Assembly: GCA_021822115.1 (NCBI GenBank)
Contig: JAJZSA010000020.1
Location: 1-36,158, forward strand
DNA from: Pseudomonadota bacterium
Lineage (GTDB): Bacteria > Pseudomonadota > Gammaproteobacteria > Burkholderiales > Gallionellaceae
Direction of reading: 5' to 3'
DNA length: 36,158 bases
Below are positions 1 to 7,549 of this stretch, one piece after another (the first letter of the stretch is position 1; the number at the start of each line of letters is the position of its first letter). A model generated the notes under the pieces. The model made no database searches. It was not told the DNA's origin and saw only the letters and a program-made list of their open reading frames with translations. A program made the translations under genes and the position numbers.

Positions 1-121
1 GCATCGCCTAAGCAACGCACATCCGCCTCTGCACATGTACCCACACTAATCGGTTGTTTCTTCAGACTTTTAAAGAACCTTACTGCTTTGCTTCAGCTGC
101 CGTGGCAGCGAAGAGGTGCGC
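1..121 (-). other. 5' leader of an rRNA operon (transcribed leftward, body outside window)
   Basis: Read on the minus strand, this stretch follows two strong tandem promoters, carries a boxA-like antitermination sequence and then a run containing AGTGTGGGTAC, which resembles the leaders upstream of 16S rRNA genes in Beta- and Gammaproteobacteria. No mature 16S sequence is in the window, so the identity of the downstream RNA is inferred. The alternative, a leader of another highly expressed stable RNA, is less likely given boxA plus tandem promoters. Confidence 0.7.
69..79 (-). promoter_or_regulatory. boxA-like antitermination site
   Basis: The minus strand reads GGTTCTTTAAA, close to the bacterial rrn boxA core (TGCTCTTTAACA). 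In rRNA leaders this RNA site loads the NusB/NusE antitermination complex. It lies about 45 bases downstream of the nearer promoter, which fits an rRNA leader. Confidence 0.6.
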
Positions 122-261
122 ATTATAGTGACGAAAATTTTGCTGTCAACTTATTTTTTTGCACCATCGCTTATTGCGTCACCGAACTAGATTCTTCATC
201 ACCAGCGAACCTTGGCTCGCTTTCGTTCAGCGCCGCAACAGCGAAGAGGCGCGCATTATAG
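106..261. repeat. 23-bp repeat shared by the two rrn promoters
   Basis: Positions 106-128 and 239-261 are identical except for one base. Each copy covers the -10 box, the GC-rich discriminator and the first transcribed bases of one promoter. This indicates duplication, or strong constraint, on the initiation region of the two tandem promoters. Confidence 0.75.
122..149 (-). promoter_or_regulatory. rrn promoter P2 (sigma70)
   Basis: On the minus strand, TTGACA (149-144) and TATAAT (127-122) are both perfect sigma70 consensus hexamers separated by 16 bases. A GC-rich discriminator, GCGCACC, follows the -10 box. It is the promoter nearer to the leader and boxA. Confidence 0.85.
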
Positions 262-282
262 GGAGCAAAAAATCGGCGTCAA
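255..282 (-). promoter_or_regulatory. rrn promoter P1 with AT-rich upstream region
   Basis: On the minus strand, TTGACG (282-277) and TATAAT (260-255) are 16 bases apart, followed by GCGCGCC. The region upstream of the -35 (about 283-315) is very A/T-rich, with A- and T-tracts like an UP element. It is 133 bp upstream of P2 with the same architecture. The AT-rich block also separates this promoter from the divergent tsaD gene. Confidence 0.82.
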
Positions 283-355
283 TACTTTACTGCAAAAAAA
301 TTGAAATATTTTTTCCGCCACCATGTCATGGCGCTCCTGTCACTACAATAGAGCC

Positions 356-1381
356 ATGAATCGACTAGTGCTTGGCATTGAATCTTCCTGCGACGAGACC
401 GGCATCGCGCTCTACGACACTGAACGCGGACTGCTTTCCCATACCCTGCATTCGCAGATCGCACTACATAATGAATATGGCGGCGTAGTCCCCGAACTCG
501 CCTCGCGCGACCATGTGCGTCATGCGTTACCGCTATTGCGCGCCGCGCTACAGCAAGCCGGCTGCACGCTACGCGATGTGGATGCGATCGCCTATACCCA
601 AGGCCCAGGCTTGTCCGGCGCCCTGCTGGTCGGCGCCAGTATCGCCAACGCACTCGCCTATACACTGGACGTGCCTACCTTAGGCATCCATCATTTGGAA
701 GGGCATCTGCTCTCTCCACTGCTTTCCGAGCCGGCGCCGCGGTTCCCCTTCGTCGCACTACTGGTCTCAGGTGGGCATACTCAACTCATACGAGTCGACG
801 GGGTCGGTCGCTACACCCTGCTGGGCGAATCGCTGGACGATGCTGCCGGCGAGGCATTCGACAAAAGCGCCAAATTATTGGGGCTGGCCTACCCTGGTGG
901 CGCCCTGCTCTCGAAATTGGCACAGCACGGCACGCCGGGCCGCTTCAAACTCCCTCGCCCCATGCTGCATAGCGGCGATCTGGATTTCAGTTTCAGCGGC
1001 CTGAAAACAGCCGTGTTGCAAGCCGCCATACAAAATCCCGATGACAAACAGACGCGCGCCGACATCGCCCACGCGGCACAAGAAGCCATCGTGGATGTGC
1101 TGGTCAGCAAAGCTATCTCGGCATTGGGGCAAACCGGACTTAATCAATTGGTGGTGGCCGGCGGAGTGGGGGCCAACCACCTCTTGCGGGAACGCCTGAA
1201 CTCGACCGTCACCCGCCGTGGCGGACAAGTGTTCTATCCAGATTTGGAGTTCTGCACCGACAACGGCGCGATGATCGCCTTTGCCGGTGCGATGCGCCTG
1301 CAAAGACAGAAGGGGATGCGCGACTATCGTTTCGACGTCAAGCCGCGCTGGGACTTGCAAGAACTGAATTACACCGACTGA
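356..1381 (+). CDS. tsaD: tRNA N6-adenosine threonylcarbamoyltransferase TsaD
   Basis: TsaD transfers the threonylcarbamoyl group from TC-AMP to A37 of ANN-decoding tRNAs, working with TsaB and TsaE in the cytoplasm. The 341-residue protein opens with [12 protein letters not shown], the family N-terminal signature. It carries the metal-binding GIHHLEGH segment, the SGGHTQL loop, and a C-terminal [14 protein letters not shown] plus [10 protein letters not shown] nucleotide-binding region. I start at 356 because homology begins there; an in-frame ATG at 323 would add 11 unrelated residues. The gene diverges from the rrn promoters, and its 3' end overlaps plsY on the other strand by 13 bp. A TACAAT sequence (344-349) sits only six bases before the ATG. 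Confidence 0.96.
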   Translation: MNRLVLGIESSCDETGIALYDTERGLLSHTLHSQIALHNEYGGVVPELASRDHVRHALPLLRAALQQAGCTLRDVDAIAYTQGPGLSGALLVGASIANALAYTLDVPTLGIHHLEGHLLSPLLSEPAPRFPFVALLVSGGHTQLIRVDGVGRYTLLGESLDDAAGEAFDKSAKLLGLAYPGGALLSKLAQHGTPGRFKLPRPMLHSGDLDFSFSGLKTAVLQAAIQNPDDKQTRADIAHAAQEAIVDVLVSKAISALGQTGLNQLVVAGGVGANHLLRERLNSTVTRRGGQVFYPDLEFCTDNGAMIAFAGAMRLQRQKGMRDYRFDVKPRWDLQELNYTD

Positions 1382-2007
1382 GTTTCGCTCTTCTTCTTGC
1401 TGCCGATCTTGCTTTCCTTGCCCATTATCAAGTTCTGGATGTTCTTCTGGTGACGCCAGATCAGCAGCATGGACATCACTCCGACGGCGATCACCAGTTC
1501 AGGGCTCAGATGTCCTCCCTGATGCGTGATCGCCATCGCCAACACCGGCGCCGCCGCAGCAGCCACCAACGCAGCCAGCGATGAGTAACGGAATACCACA
1601 GCCACCAGCAACCAGGTAGCCAGCACCGCCAGCCCGAGCCAGCCGCTGATCGCCAGCAGTACTCCCAACGCCGTCGCAACGCCTTTCCCGCCCTGGAACT
1701 TGAGGAAGACCGGAAACAGATGTCCGATGAACACTGCCAGCGAAACCAGCGCAACCAGCAACAAACCTTGCCCGTCATGCGGTGCGAATTGGATCGCCAG
1801 GAACACCGCCAGCCAGCCCTTGGCCGCATCGCCCAGCAGCGTCAACGCAGCAGCGGCCTTCTTGCCGCTACGCAACACATTGGTCGCTCCGGGGTTACCG
1901 GAACCATAGGTACGCGGATCGGCCAGTCCGAACGCCTTGCTCATCAACACGGCAAAGGAGACAGAGCCTAACAGATAGGCACATACAACAAAGATCAAGG
2001 TGGTCAT
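1369..2007 (-). CDS. plsY: Glycerol-3-phosphate acyltransferase PlsY
   Basis: PlsY is an inner-membrane enzyme that acylates glycerol-3-phosphate from acyl-phosphate, the first step of phospholipid synthesis. The 212-residue protein shows the family motifs in order: an N-terminal membrane helix ending in GSVSFA, then [12 protein letters not shown], then FKGGKGVAT-like [12 protein letters not shown], with about five hydrophobic helices. The start at 2007 (MTTLIFVV) matches the usual start; the open frame reaches 2064 but the extra residues are polar and unlike the family. The C-terminal tail is lysine/serine-rich. It converges on tsaD with overlapping 3' ends and diverges from folB. Confidence 0.95.
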   Translation of the reverse strand: MTTLIFVVCAYLLGSVSFAVLMSKAFGLADPRTYGSGNPGATNVLRSGKKAAAALTLLGDAAKGWLAVFLAIQFAPHDGQGLLLVALVSLAVFIGHLFPVFLKFQGGKGVATALGVLLAISGWLGLAVLATWLLVAVVFRYSSLAALVAAAAAPVLAMAITHQGGHLSPELVIAVGVMSMLLIWRHQKNIQNLIMGKESKIGSKKKSETQSV

Positions 2008-2035
2008 CTGGAATGCCTTAAAATGCGGAGCGCGG

Positions 2036-2064
2036 ATTCTACTCGAATGCGCAAGCGTCACCAA
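2036..2064 (-). promoter_or_regulatory. Candidate plsY promoter
   Basis: The minus strand has TTGGTG (2064-2059), 17 bases, then TAGAAT (2041-2036), about 29 bases before the plsY ATG. The -10 is good and the -35 weak, so this is a plausible sigma70 promoter only. Confidence 0.4.
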
Positions 2065-2081
2065 ACAACCACTAACACCCT

Positions 2082-2432
2082 ATGGACATCATCTTCCTGC
2101 GCGAACTCAAGGTCGAGACTCTGATCGGCATCTATGAAAGAGAAAAACGCGTCCCGCAGACCTTGCAGATCGACCTGGACATCGCACTCCCCAACAGCCG
2201 CGCCTGCCAGAGTGACGATATCAATGATGCCCTGGATTACGCCCAAGTCGCTCAACATCTGCAAAAAGTGCTGAGCGAAGGCCACTTCTCCTTGCTGGAA
2301 GCCCTGGCCGAACACATCGCACAGATCATCCTCAAGGACTTCAACGCCCCTTGGGTCCGCGTCAGCGTCGCCAAACTGCATGCGATCCGCGGCTGTCGCC
2401 AAGTCGGCATCAGCATCGAACGGGGACAATGA
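2082..2432 (+). CDS. folB: Dihydroneopterin aldolase FolB
   Basis: FolB cleaves 7,8-dihydroneopterin to 6-hydroxymethyl-dihydropterin and glycolaldehyde in folate synthesis. The 116-residue product has the normal family length and the typical opening ([18 protein letters not shown]), a conserved LDYAQVAQ segment, and an [12 protein letters not shown] helix containing the glutamate region of the pterin pocket. It diverges from plsY, a common neighbour arrangement in proteobacteria, and is followed by rpmE, which appears to have its own promoter. Confidence 0.94.
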   Translation: MDIIFLRELKVETLIGIYEREKRVPQTLQIDLDIALPNSRACQSDDINDALDYAQVAQHLQKVLSEGHFSLLEALAEHIAQIILKDFNAPWVRVSVAKLHAIRGCRQVGISIERGQ

Positions 2433-2445
2433 AAATACGAACCAT

Positions 2446-2474
2446 TTGCCCATCCGACTGTTTATATGGATAAT
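2446..2474 (+). promoter_or_regulatory. Candidate rpmE promoter
   Basis: TTGCCC (2446-2451), a 17-base spacer and GATAAT (2469-2474) are followed directly by GCGCGCC, the same discriminator as the rrn promoters at the left edge. It lies in the 106-bp folB-rpmE gap, about 65 bases before the rpmE ATG. Confidence 0.6.
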
Positions 2475-2538
2475 GCGCGCCCTTGCAGGTATATCCGCGC
2501 GTACCAAAGCCGCGCCAACTTTTAGTCAGGAACAGAAA

Positions 2539-2757
2539 ATGAAAGCAGACATCCATCCCGCTTATGCAGACGTCGAAGTGACTTGCAGCTGCGGCAACAA
2601 GTTCACCACCCGCTCCACCATCAGCAAGCCCGCTCTGCACATCGAAGTGTGCTCCGAGTGCCACCCGTACTATACCGGCACCCAGAAGATCGTGGACACC
2701 GCTGGCCGTATCGAGAAGTTCCGCAACAAGTACAGCATGGGCAAAAAAGCCGCCTGA
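2539..2757 (+). CDS. rpmE: 50S ribosomal protein L31 (zinc-binding type)
   Basis: L31 binds at the inter-subunit bridge of the ribosome. The 72-residue protein begins [14 protein letters not shown] and contains the zinc-ligand cysteines C16, C18, C38 and C41 (CSC...CSEC), marking it as the C+ zinc-containing form, followed by HPYYTGTQK and the usual RIEKFRNKY tail. The start at 2539 has AGGAA just upstream; the longer open frame from 2380 merely runs back over folB. A strong intrinsic terminator follows the stop codon. Confidence 0.97.
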   Translation: MKADIHPAYADVEVTCSCGNKFTTRSTISKPALHIEVCSECHPYYTGTQKIVDTAGRIEKFRNKYSMGKKAA

Positions 2758-2783
2758 TGCGGATACCGCTGTACCCAAAGATC

Positions 2784-2809
2784 AAAAGGCAGCTTGTGCT
2801 GCCTTTTTT
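2784..2809 (+). terminator. Intrinsic terminator after rpmE
   Basis: A perfect 10-bp stem (AAAAGGCAGC / GCTGCCTTTT) with a TTGT loop runs into six T residues, 27 bases after the rpmE stop. This is a textbook Rho-independent terminator for the plus strand. Confidence 0.9.
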
Positions 2810-2894
2810 CTTTCCAGGTTGTGCCGGACAAGCGCGACAGTCGCAAGATGTGCGCTATCCTTAAAGCAGACGAGACGCCTGACGAACAAATAGC

Positions 2895-4541
2895 ATGTAC
2901 GACTACCTCACCAGGATGAAAGAGCCGGAGATCACGCCACTCAAGGCGGGATTGCTGTTGGTGCTGTGCACCACTTGGTTACTCACTGGACTGGTCGGCC
3001 ACGACCCCTGGAAGCCTGACGAACTATATGGCTTCGGCGTTGTATTGCACATGGTCAACAATGGCGATTGGCTGATCCCCACGCTGTCGGGCACGCCTTG
3101 GCTGGAGAAGCCCCCACTGTATTACTGGACGGCAGCGGTTTTCGCACAGATATTCTCTGGATGGCTGCCTCTACATGACGGAGCCCGCCTCGCAACCGGC
3201 TTCTACACCGCACTCACGCTACTGCTCATCGGCCTGACCGGGCGCGAACTGTTCGGCAACAACCGCGGCTGGCCGACTGCCATCATCCTCATCGGCTGTC
3301 TCGGCATGCTGGTACGCGGCCACGAGATACTTACCGACAATGCGCTGCTCACTGGTTGCGCCATGATGCTCTACGGCTATGCACTAAGCCTGCGGGAACC
3401 GCGCTTGGCCGCACTATGCCTCGGCATCGGCTTGAGCATCGGCTTCATGAGCAAAGGCTTCATCGCCCCAGTGCTGTTCGGCACAACAAGCTTGGCATTG
3501 CTGGGCTTCCCGGCATGGCGTACGCGCAGCTTCCTGCGCACGCTACTGCTTGCTTTCGCCATCGCCCTGCCGCTGATGTCACTGTGGCCCTACCTGCTCT
3601 ACCAGGAGTCTCCCGTGTTATTCCAGGAATGGATATGGGATCGCAACCTCGGGCGCTGGTTCGAGTTCGCCGGCAGCGGCCGCTATCCCGATGCCTTCTA
3701 TTACCTCCAAGCCCTGCCCTGGCTCGCTTGGCCTGCTGCGCCACTGGCCGCCTGGGCCGTCTGGGAAGCTCGCAAACGCATCTGGCATGAACGTGCGTTC
3801 CAATTATTGCTCACCAGCTTCCTCGTAATGCTGGTAGCGCTCAGCTTCGTGCCGGACATCAACGACCAGAACGGCATGCCCATGCTGCTGCCCATCGCCT
3901 TGCTCGCCACCGCCTCGCTCTCTACGCTGCGGCGTGGCGCAGCCAACGCGCTGGACTGGTTCGGCATCATGACCTTCGCGCTGTTCGCGCTCTTCATGTG
4001 GTGGGGGTGGACCGGCCTGCTGCTCGGCTATCACGCCAAGATCGTGGTGTGGCTGCGCGACTACCAGCCCGGCTATGAAGCCAGGCTGGAACTCATACCG
4101 TTCCTCATTGCGCTCTTCGTCACTGCGGTCTGGATCCTGCTGGTCTGGCGCGTCGGCCGCTCGGTGCGCCGCTCGCTCATCAACTGGGCCAGCGGCATCA
4201 CCCTGTTATGGATACTGACCATGACGGTGTGGCTGCCCTGGCTGGATGTAGGCAAGAGCTATCGCTACATGATTGACGACCTGAGCCGCAACCTGCCCGG
4301 CAACCAGAACTGCATAGGCGGCCTGCATATCGGCCAGAGCGAACAAGCCATGCTGGAATACTTCGGCAACATCCAGCTCGACTACAGCCCGCGCAAATGT
4401 GACCTGCTGTTGGTGCAAGGCGGCGCGGTGGCGCAACCCATCGAAGACGAGATCGGCTGGGAAAAGATCTGGGAGGGCGGACGCCAGGGTAACGCCAACG
4501 AACGCTTCCGTCTGTATCGCCGCCTGCAACCGATACGCTGA
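2895..4541 (+). CDS. ArnT/PMT-like membrane glycosyltransferase (GT39/GT83 type)
   Basis: The 548-residue protein resembles polyprenyl-phosphate-sugar-dependent transferases such as ArnT. After a first hydrophobic helix comes the periplasmic-loop signature GHDPWKPDELYGFG (about residues 35-48), with acidic residues where ArnT/PMT enzymes hold catalytic and metal-binding acids, then NNGDWLIPTLSG and LEKPPLYYW. About a dozen hydrophobic segments follow, and then a roughly 90-residue soluble C-terminus containing two cysteines. By family it would move a sugar from an undecaprenyl carrier to lipid A or another envelope acceptor on the periplasmic side; the real substrate cannot be told. The start is uncertain: an in-frame ATG at 2916 is possible. 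It converges with a second member of the superfamily. Confidence 0.85.
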   Translation: MYDYLTRMKEPEITPLKAGLLLVLCTTWLLTGLVGHDPWKPDELYGFGVVLHMVNNGDWLIPTLSGTPWLEKPPLYYWTAAVFAQIFSGWLPLHDGARLATGFYTALTLLLIGLTGRELFGNNRGWPTAIILIGCLGMLVRGHEILTDNALLTGCAMMLYGYALSLREPRLAALCLGIGLSIGFMSKGFIAPVLFGTTSLALLGFPAWRTRSFLRTLLLAFAIALPLMSLWPYLLYQESPVLFQEWIWDRNLGRWFEFAGSGRYPDAFYYLQALPWLAWPAAPLAAWAVWEARKRIWHERAFQLLLTSFLVMLVALSFVPDINDQNGMPMLLPIALLATASLSTLRRGAANALDWFGIMTFALFALFMWWGWTGLLLGYHAKIVVWLRDYQPGYEARLELIPFLIALFVTAVWILLVWRVGRSVRRSLINWASGITLLWILTMTVWLPWLDVGKSYRYMIDDLSRNLPGNQNCIGGLHIGQSEQAMLEYFGNIQLDYSPRKCDLLLVQGGAVAQPIEDEIGWEKIWEGGRQGNANERFRLYRRLQPIR

Positions 4542-4544
4542 CCG

Positions 4545-6200
4545 TCAGCGTCCGGTCGCCACCTCCAGGACACGCACATCGTCCAGCGGTTCTTCGCCGC
4601 GCGCCAGGCGCAAGAAGCGTGGGAACGTCCCGGTCTTGTGGATCGCCCAATCACCCTGTGCGATCTGCACCACCTGATGCAAACGATCGCGTAACGCCCC
4701 CCACTCCGGCCCGCTCACCAGCAACACATAACGTCCCTGCTGCGGCAACTGCTCCGGCACGTCCGCCGCCGCGACGGACACGGGCAGATACAACGCCAAT
4801 TCGCGCGACACGATATCCATGCGATACGCCACCACCGGCAACGCCTCGCGTCCCGCCAGCAGCTGACTCACGTTGTACGGCACGCTCACGCGCATGAAAG
4901 TCTGCGCGCTGCTCAACGCCAGGAACACATATACCGCGAGGATGCCCGACAACGGCCACAGCACCAGCAGTTGCATGCGCCACGGCAGGCGCACCACCAC
5001 GGCGTAGGCCGCGGCCGCACACAGCAGCAACGCCACTGCGATCAACAACGACACACTCCCTACGCGCACACTCAATCCCAGCGCCAACACCCACACCAGC
5101 AAAGCGAACACCGCTTGTGCGATCAACAAACCGCGCCCCGATTGCGCGATACGTTCCGCCAGGTAGGCGCCGCACAGGATAGCCGCGAACGGGAACAGGA
5201 TCACCGTGTAATGGTCGAGCTGGAAGCTGGTTGCACTGAACAAGGCAAAGGTCACGAAGAATGCACCGCACAAGAACACGAAACCCGCATTCTCCTCGCG
5301 CGAACGGTGAGTGAAACCCCGCAAGCGCGCCGCCAACGCCGCCATGAACAAAGCCACCCAAGGCAGAAAGGCCCACAGGAACACCAGCACGAAATACAAG
5401 GGATGGCCGTTGGTGTTCTTGATCGGCCCGGTATTGAAGAAGCGCCCGAACTGGCTATCCCACAGGAAGAACCGGATGCCCGACACATTGGTCTGGCCGA
5501 ACACCACCTTCTCCGGATGCGCATCGAATTGCAGGTACAGTGCCACCACCTCCGGTGCCGTGAACAGCACCGACAGACCCAGCGCCAACCACCACTTCAC
5601 ACTCCACAACTTGTGCCACTCGCCACGGTACGCCCACAACAGCACCAGACCGCTGGTGATGGTGATCAGGGTGAACACCCCCTTGGTCATGACCGCACAC
5701 GCGCTGAACAGCGCGCCCAGCAACAGATATTTCAAGCGCGCCTGTGCGTCATAGCGCAGCCAGTAATAACACGCCCCCATGATGAACCCGGTCAGATACG
5801 TCTCCGCCTTCACCTCGATGGAAGAATCCATCAAGTGATACGCCGACACATACACCAGCACCGACCACCACGCTGCCTCGCGCGTGTAGAACAGACGTGC
5901 CAGACGATAAGTGAAATAGCCACCGATTATGTGGAACAGGAAACCGGGCAGGATGTAAGAGAACGCACTGATACCGAAAAACTGGAACGACAACGCCGTC
6001 AACCAGAACGGCATATGCGGCTTGTCCAGCCAGTCCTTGCCATCCAGCATCAGATTCGACCAGTCATTACTTAACGCGATATGTTGCGACAGAGCGGCAT
6101 AGGTCACCGAGTCGCCGCCGTTGATGATGGGAGAAAGCATCGCCGCAGCGTTGATGAGCAGCGCGAAGAGAGAAAGGAGTTTTATCTGGGTGAGGGGCAT
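4545..6200 (-). CDS. ArnT/PMT-like membrane glycosyltransferase, second copy
   Basis: This 551-residue membrane protein belongs to the same superfamily as its convergent neighbour but is clearly divergent from it. It shows an N-terminal helix, then NGGDSVTYAALSQHI, in which the acidic residue takes the place of the catalytic aspartate of ArnT/PMT, then SNDWSNLMLDGKDWLDKPHMPFW and about ten further hydrophobic helices, ending in a soluble domain. It is probably a glycosyltransferase using a polyprenyl-phosphate sugar in the inner membrane; donor and acceptor are unknown. Its stop lies three bases from that of the plus-strand gene. No biosynthetic genes for aminoarabinose are nearby, so calling it arnT would be unjustified. 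Confidence 0.83.
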   Translation of the reverse strand: MPLTQIKLLSLFALLINAAAMLSPIINGGDSVTYAALSQHIALSNDWSNLMLDGKDWLDKPHMPFWLTALSFQFFGISAFSYILPGFLFHIIGGYFTYRLARLFYTREAAWWSVLVYVSAYHLMDSSIEVKAETYLTGFIMGACYYWLRYDAQARLKYLLLGALFSACAVMTKGVFTLITITSGLVLLWAYRGEWHKLWSVKWWLALGLSVLFTAPEVVALYLQFDAHPEKVVFGQTNVSGIRFFLWDSQFGRFFNTGPIKNTNGHPLYFVLVFLWAFLPWVALFMAALAARLRGFTHRSREENAGFVFLCGAFFVTFALFSATSFQLDHYTVILFPFAAILCGAYLAERIAQSGRGLLIAQAVFALLVWVLALGLSVRVGSVSLLIAVALLLCAAAAYAVVVRLPWRMQLLVLWPLSGILAVYVFLALSSAQTFMRVSVPYNVSQLLAGREALPVVAYRMDIVSRELALYLPVSVAAADVPEQLPQQGRYVLLVSGPEWGALRDRLHQVVQIAQGDWAIHKTGTFPRFLRLARGEEPLDDVRVLEVATGR

Positions 6201-6221
6201 GGCGCGTGATGATAGTTGAAA

Positions 6222-6247
6222 GCAAAAGCGCCGGGAGTGACCCGACG
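6222..6247 (-). terminator. Possible terminator downstream of dapB
   Basis: On the minus strand, CGTCGGG and CCCGGCG form a 7-bp stem (one G-U pair) with a 5-base loop, followed by CTTTTGCTTT. It lies about 77 bases beyond the dapB stop in the gap between dapB and the next gene. The T-run is interrupted, so this is tentative. The rest of the 6201-6323 gap shows only a run of nine C residues near 6265. Confidence 0.4.
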
Positions 6248-6323
6248 GTTTAGCCTGCTAGATACCCCCCCCGCATAAGGAGCAACCTTCCGACGCTGGC
6301 CGAGAACCAGCAGCGCAGGTGAC

Positions 6324-7109
6324 TCACTTCAAGCCCAGCACATCCTGCATGTCGTACATCCCAGCCTGATTGGCCTTGAGGAAGCGCGCCGCACGCAGGG
6401 CGCCGATGGCGAAGGTGGCACGGCTACTGGCCTTGTGGGTGATCTCGATGCGTTCGCCGATACCGGCGTAGAGCACGGTGTGGTCGCCGACGATGTCGCC
6501 GCCGCGCACAGTGGCGAAGCCGATGGTGGAGGGAGCGCGTTCGCCGGTGACGCCTTCGCGGCCATACACGGCGCATTTATCGAGGTCACGTCCCAAGGTG
6601 CGCGCGACGACTTCGCCCATGCCGAGTGCAGTACCGGATGGCGCATCGACCTTGTGACGGTGATGCGCTTCGATGATCTCGATGTCATACCCTTCGCTCA
6701 ACACGCGCGAGGCGGTCTCCAGCAGCTTGAACACGAGATTCACGCCCACGCTCATATTGGGCGCGAACACGATGCCGATATCCTGCGCCGCAGCGCCCAG
6801 CGCGGCTTTCTGCTGCGCATTGAGGCCCGTGGTGCCGACGACCATGCCGACACCGAGTTGGCGGCAGATATCGAGGTGATGCATGGTACCTTCGGGGCGC
6901 GTGAAGTCGATCAGGGCATCGGCACCTTTCAGGGCCCCTGCCACGTCGTCGGTGATCTTCACCCCCTCCGCGACGGTGTTGCCGATGAACGGGCTGCCGG
7001 TGTGTTCCAGCGCAGCGTGCAATTGCAGGTCATCGGCTTGCGCCACGCAGTCCAGCAACACCTTGCCCATGCGTCCGCCGCAACCGGCGATAGCGACTTT
7101 AATCTTCAT
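6324..7109 (-). CDS. dapB: 4-hydroxy-tetrahydrodipicolinate reductase DapB
   Basis: DapB reduces 4-hydroxy-tetrahydrodipicolinate with NAD(P)H in the lysine/diaminopimelate pathway. The 261-residue protein has the Rossmann loop GCGGRMG (residues 9-15), the VGTTG segment (91-95), and the substrate-binding and catalytic block [13 protein letters not shown] (147-159). Length is normal. Its start overlaps the end of bamE by 11 bp, so the two are probably translated from one message. It is the last gene of the minus-strand nadK-recN-bamE-dapB run. Confidence 0.97.
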   Translation of the reverse strand: MKIKVAIAGCGGRMGKVLLDCVAQADDLQLHAALEHTGSPFIGNTVAEGVKITDDVAGALKGADALIDFTRPEGTMHHLDICRQLGVGMVVGTTGLNAQQKAALGAAAQDIGIVFAPNMSVGVNLVFKLLETASRVLSEGYDIEIIEAHHRHKVDAPSGTALGMGEVVARTLGRDLDKCAVYGREGVTGERAPSTIGFATVRGGDIVGDHTVLYAGIGERIEITHKASSRATFAIGALRAARFLKANQAGMYDMQDVLGLK

Positions 7110-7470
7110 TCACGTTCTCCTGGATAGGCACCGGCGGTGGCAGCAGCGGCGTCGCATCGTCGATGCGCTTCAACTGCCCTTGCTCGAAATAGAGTGTCAA
7201 CCGCTGGTCGGTCTCGGTCTTGCCTTGTTTATCCAAGCGATAGAGATAATCCCAGCGCCCGGCGTGATAAACATCGGTGATGAGCGGCGCACCGAGGATG
7301 GCCTTTACCTGCGCCTCGCTCATGCCGAGTTGCAGGCGTGCGCGCATATCCTGGGTGATGAGGTTGCCCTGGCGGATCTCGATCTTGTGCGGAACGAAAG
7401 TGGGCAGGTAGGTCGAAAAGTTGCTGCAAGCGGTGAGCAACAAGGTCAGCGGCAATAGCAGGATACGCAT
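7099..7470 (-). CDS. bamE: Outer-membrane assembly lipoprotein BamE
   Basis: BamE (SmpA/OmlA) is a lipoprotein of the BAM complex that inserts beta-barrel proteins into the outer membrane. The 123-residue product starts with a lipoprotein signal peptide ending in the lipobox LTAC (Cys15). The mature part contains QGNLIT, then [14 protein letters not shown], then WDYLYR, typical of the SmpA/OmlA fold. I start at 7470; the open frame extends to 7617, but those residues are not signal-like. The C-terminus overlaps the dapB start. Many betaproteobacteria have fur next to bamE; here recN is the direct upstream neighbour. Confidence 0.93.
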   Translation of the reverse strand: MRILLLPLTLLLTACSNFSTYLPTFVPHKIEIRQGNLITQDMRARLQLGMSEAQVKAILGAPLITDVYHAGRWDYLYRLDKQGKTETDQRLTLYFEQGQLKRIDDATPLLPPPVPIQENVNED

Positions 7471-7549
7471 CGGGTCGGATTCGGTCGGCTTTTCGGAACG
7501 GGCTGCATGATACCGCAAGTCCCGCCCTCGCCGCAGCCCTCGACAACGG

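Noticed and set aside
159..359. 66-codon frame in the rrn promoter region
   Set aside because: It spans the P1 promoter and AT-rich block and has no ribosome site or protein character.
4971..6074. 367-codon plus-strand frame opposite the second glycosyltransferase
   Set aside because: Very rich in Gln, His and Arg with no hydrophobic core; the minus-strand membrane protein explains it.
4545..6200. Naming either membrane glycosyltransferase arnT
   Set aside because: The superfamily is clear, but the aminoarabinose synthesis genes are absent and the specificity cannot be read from the sequence.
6261..6280. Run of nine C residues downstream of dapB
   Set aside because: A homopolymer in a short gap with no gene to switch; no reason to call it a phase-variation tract.
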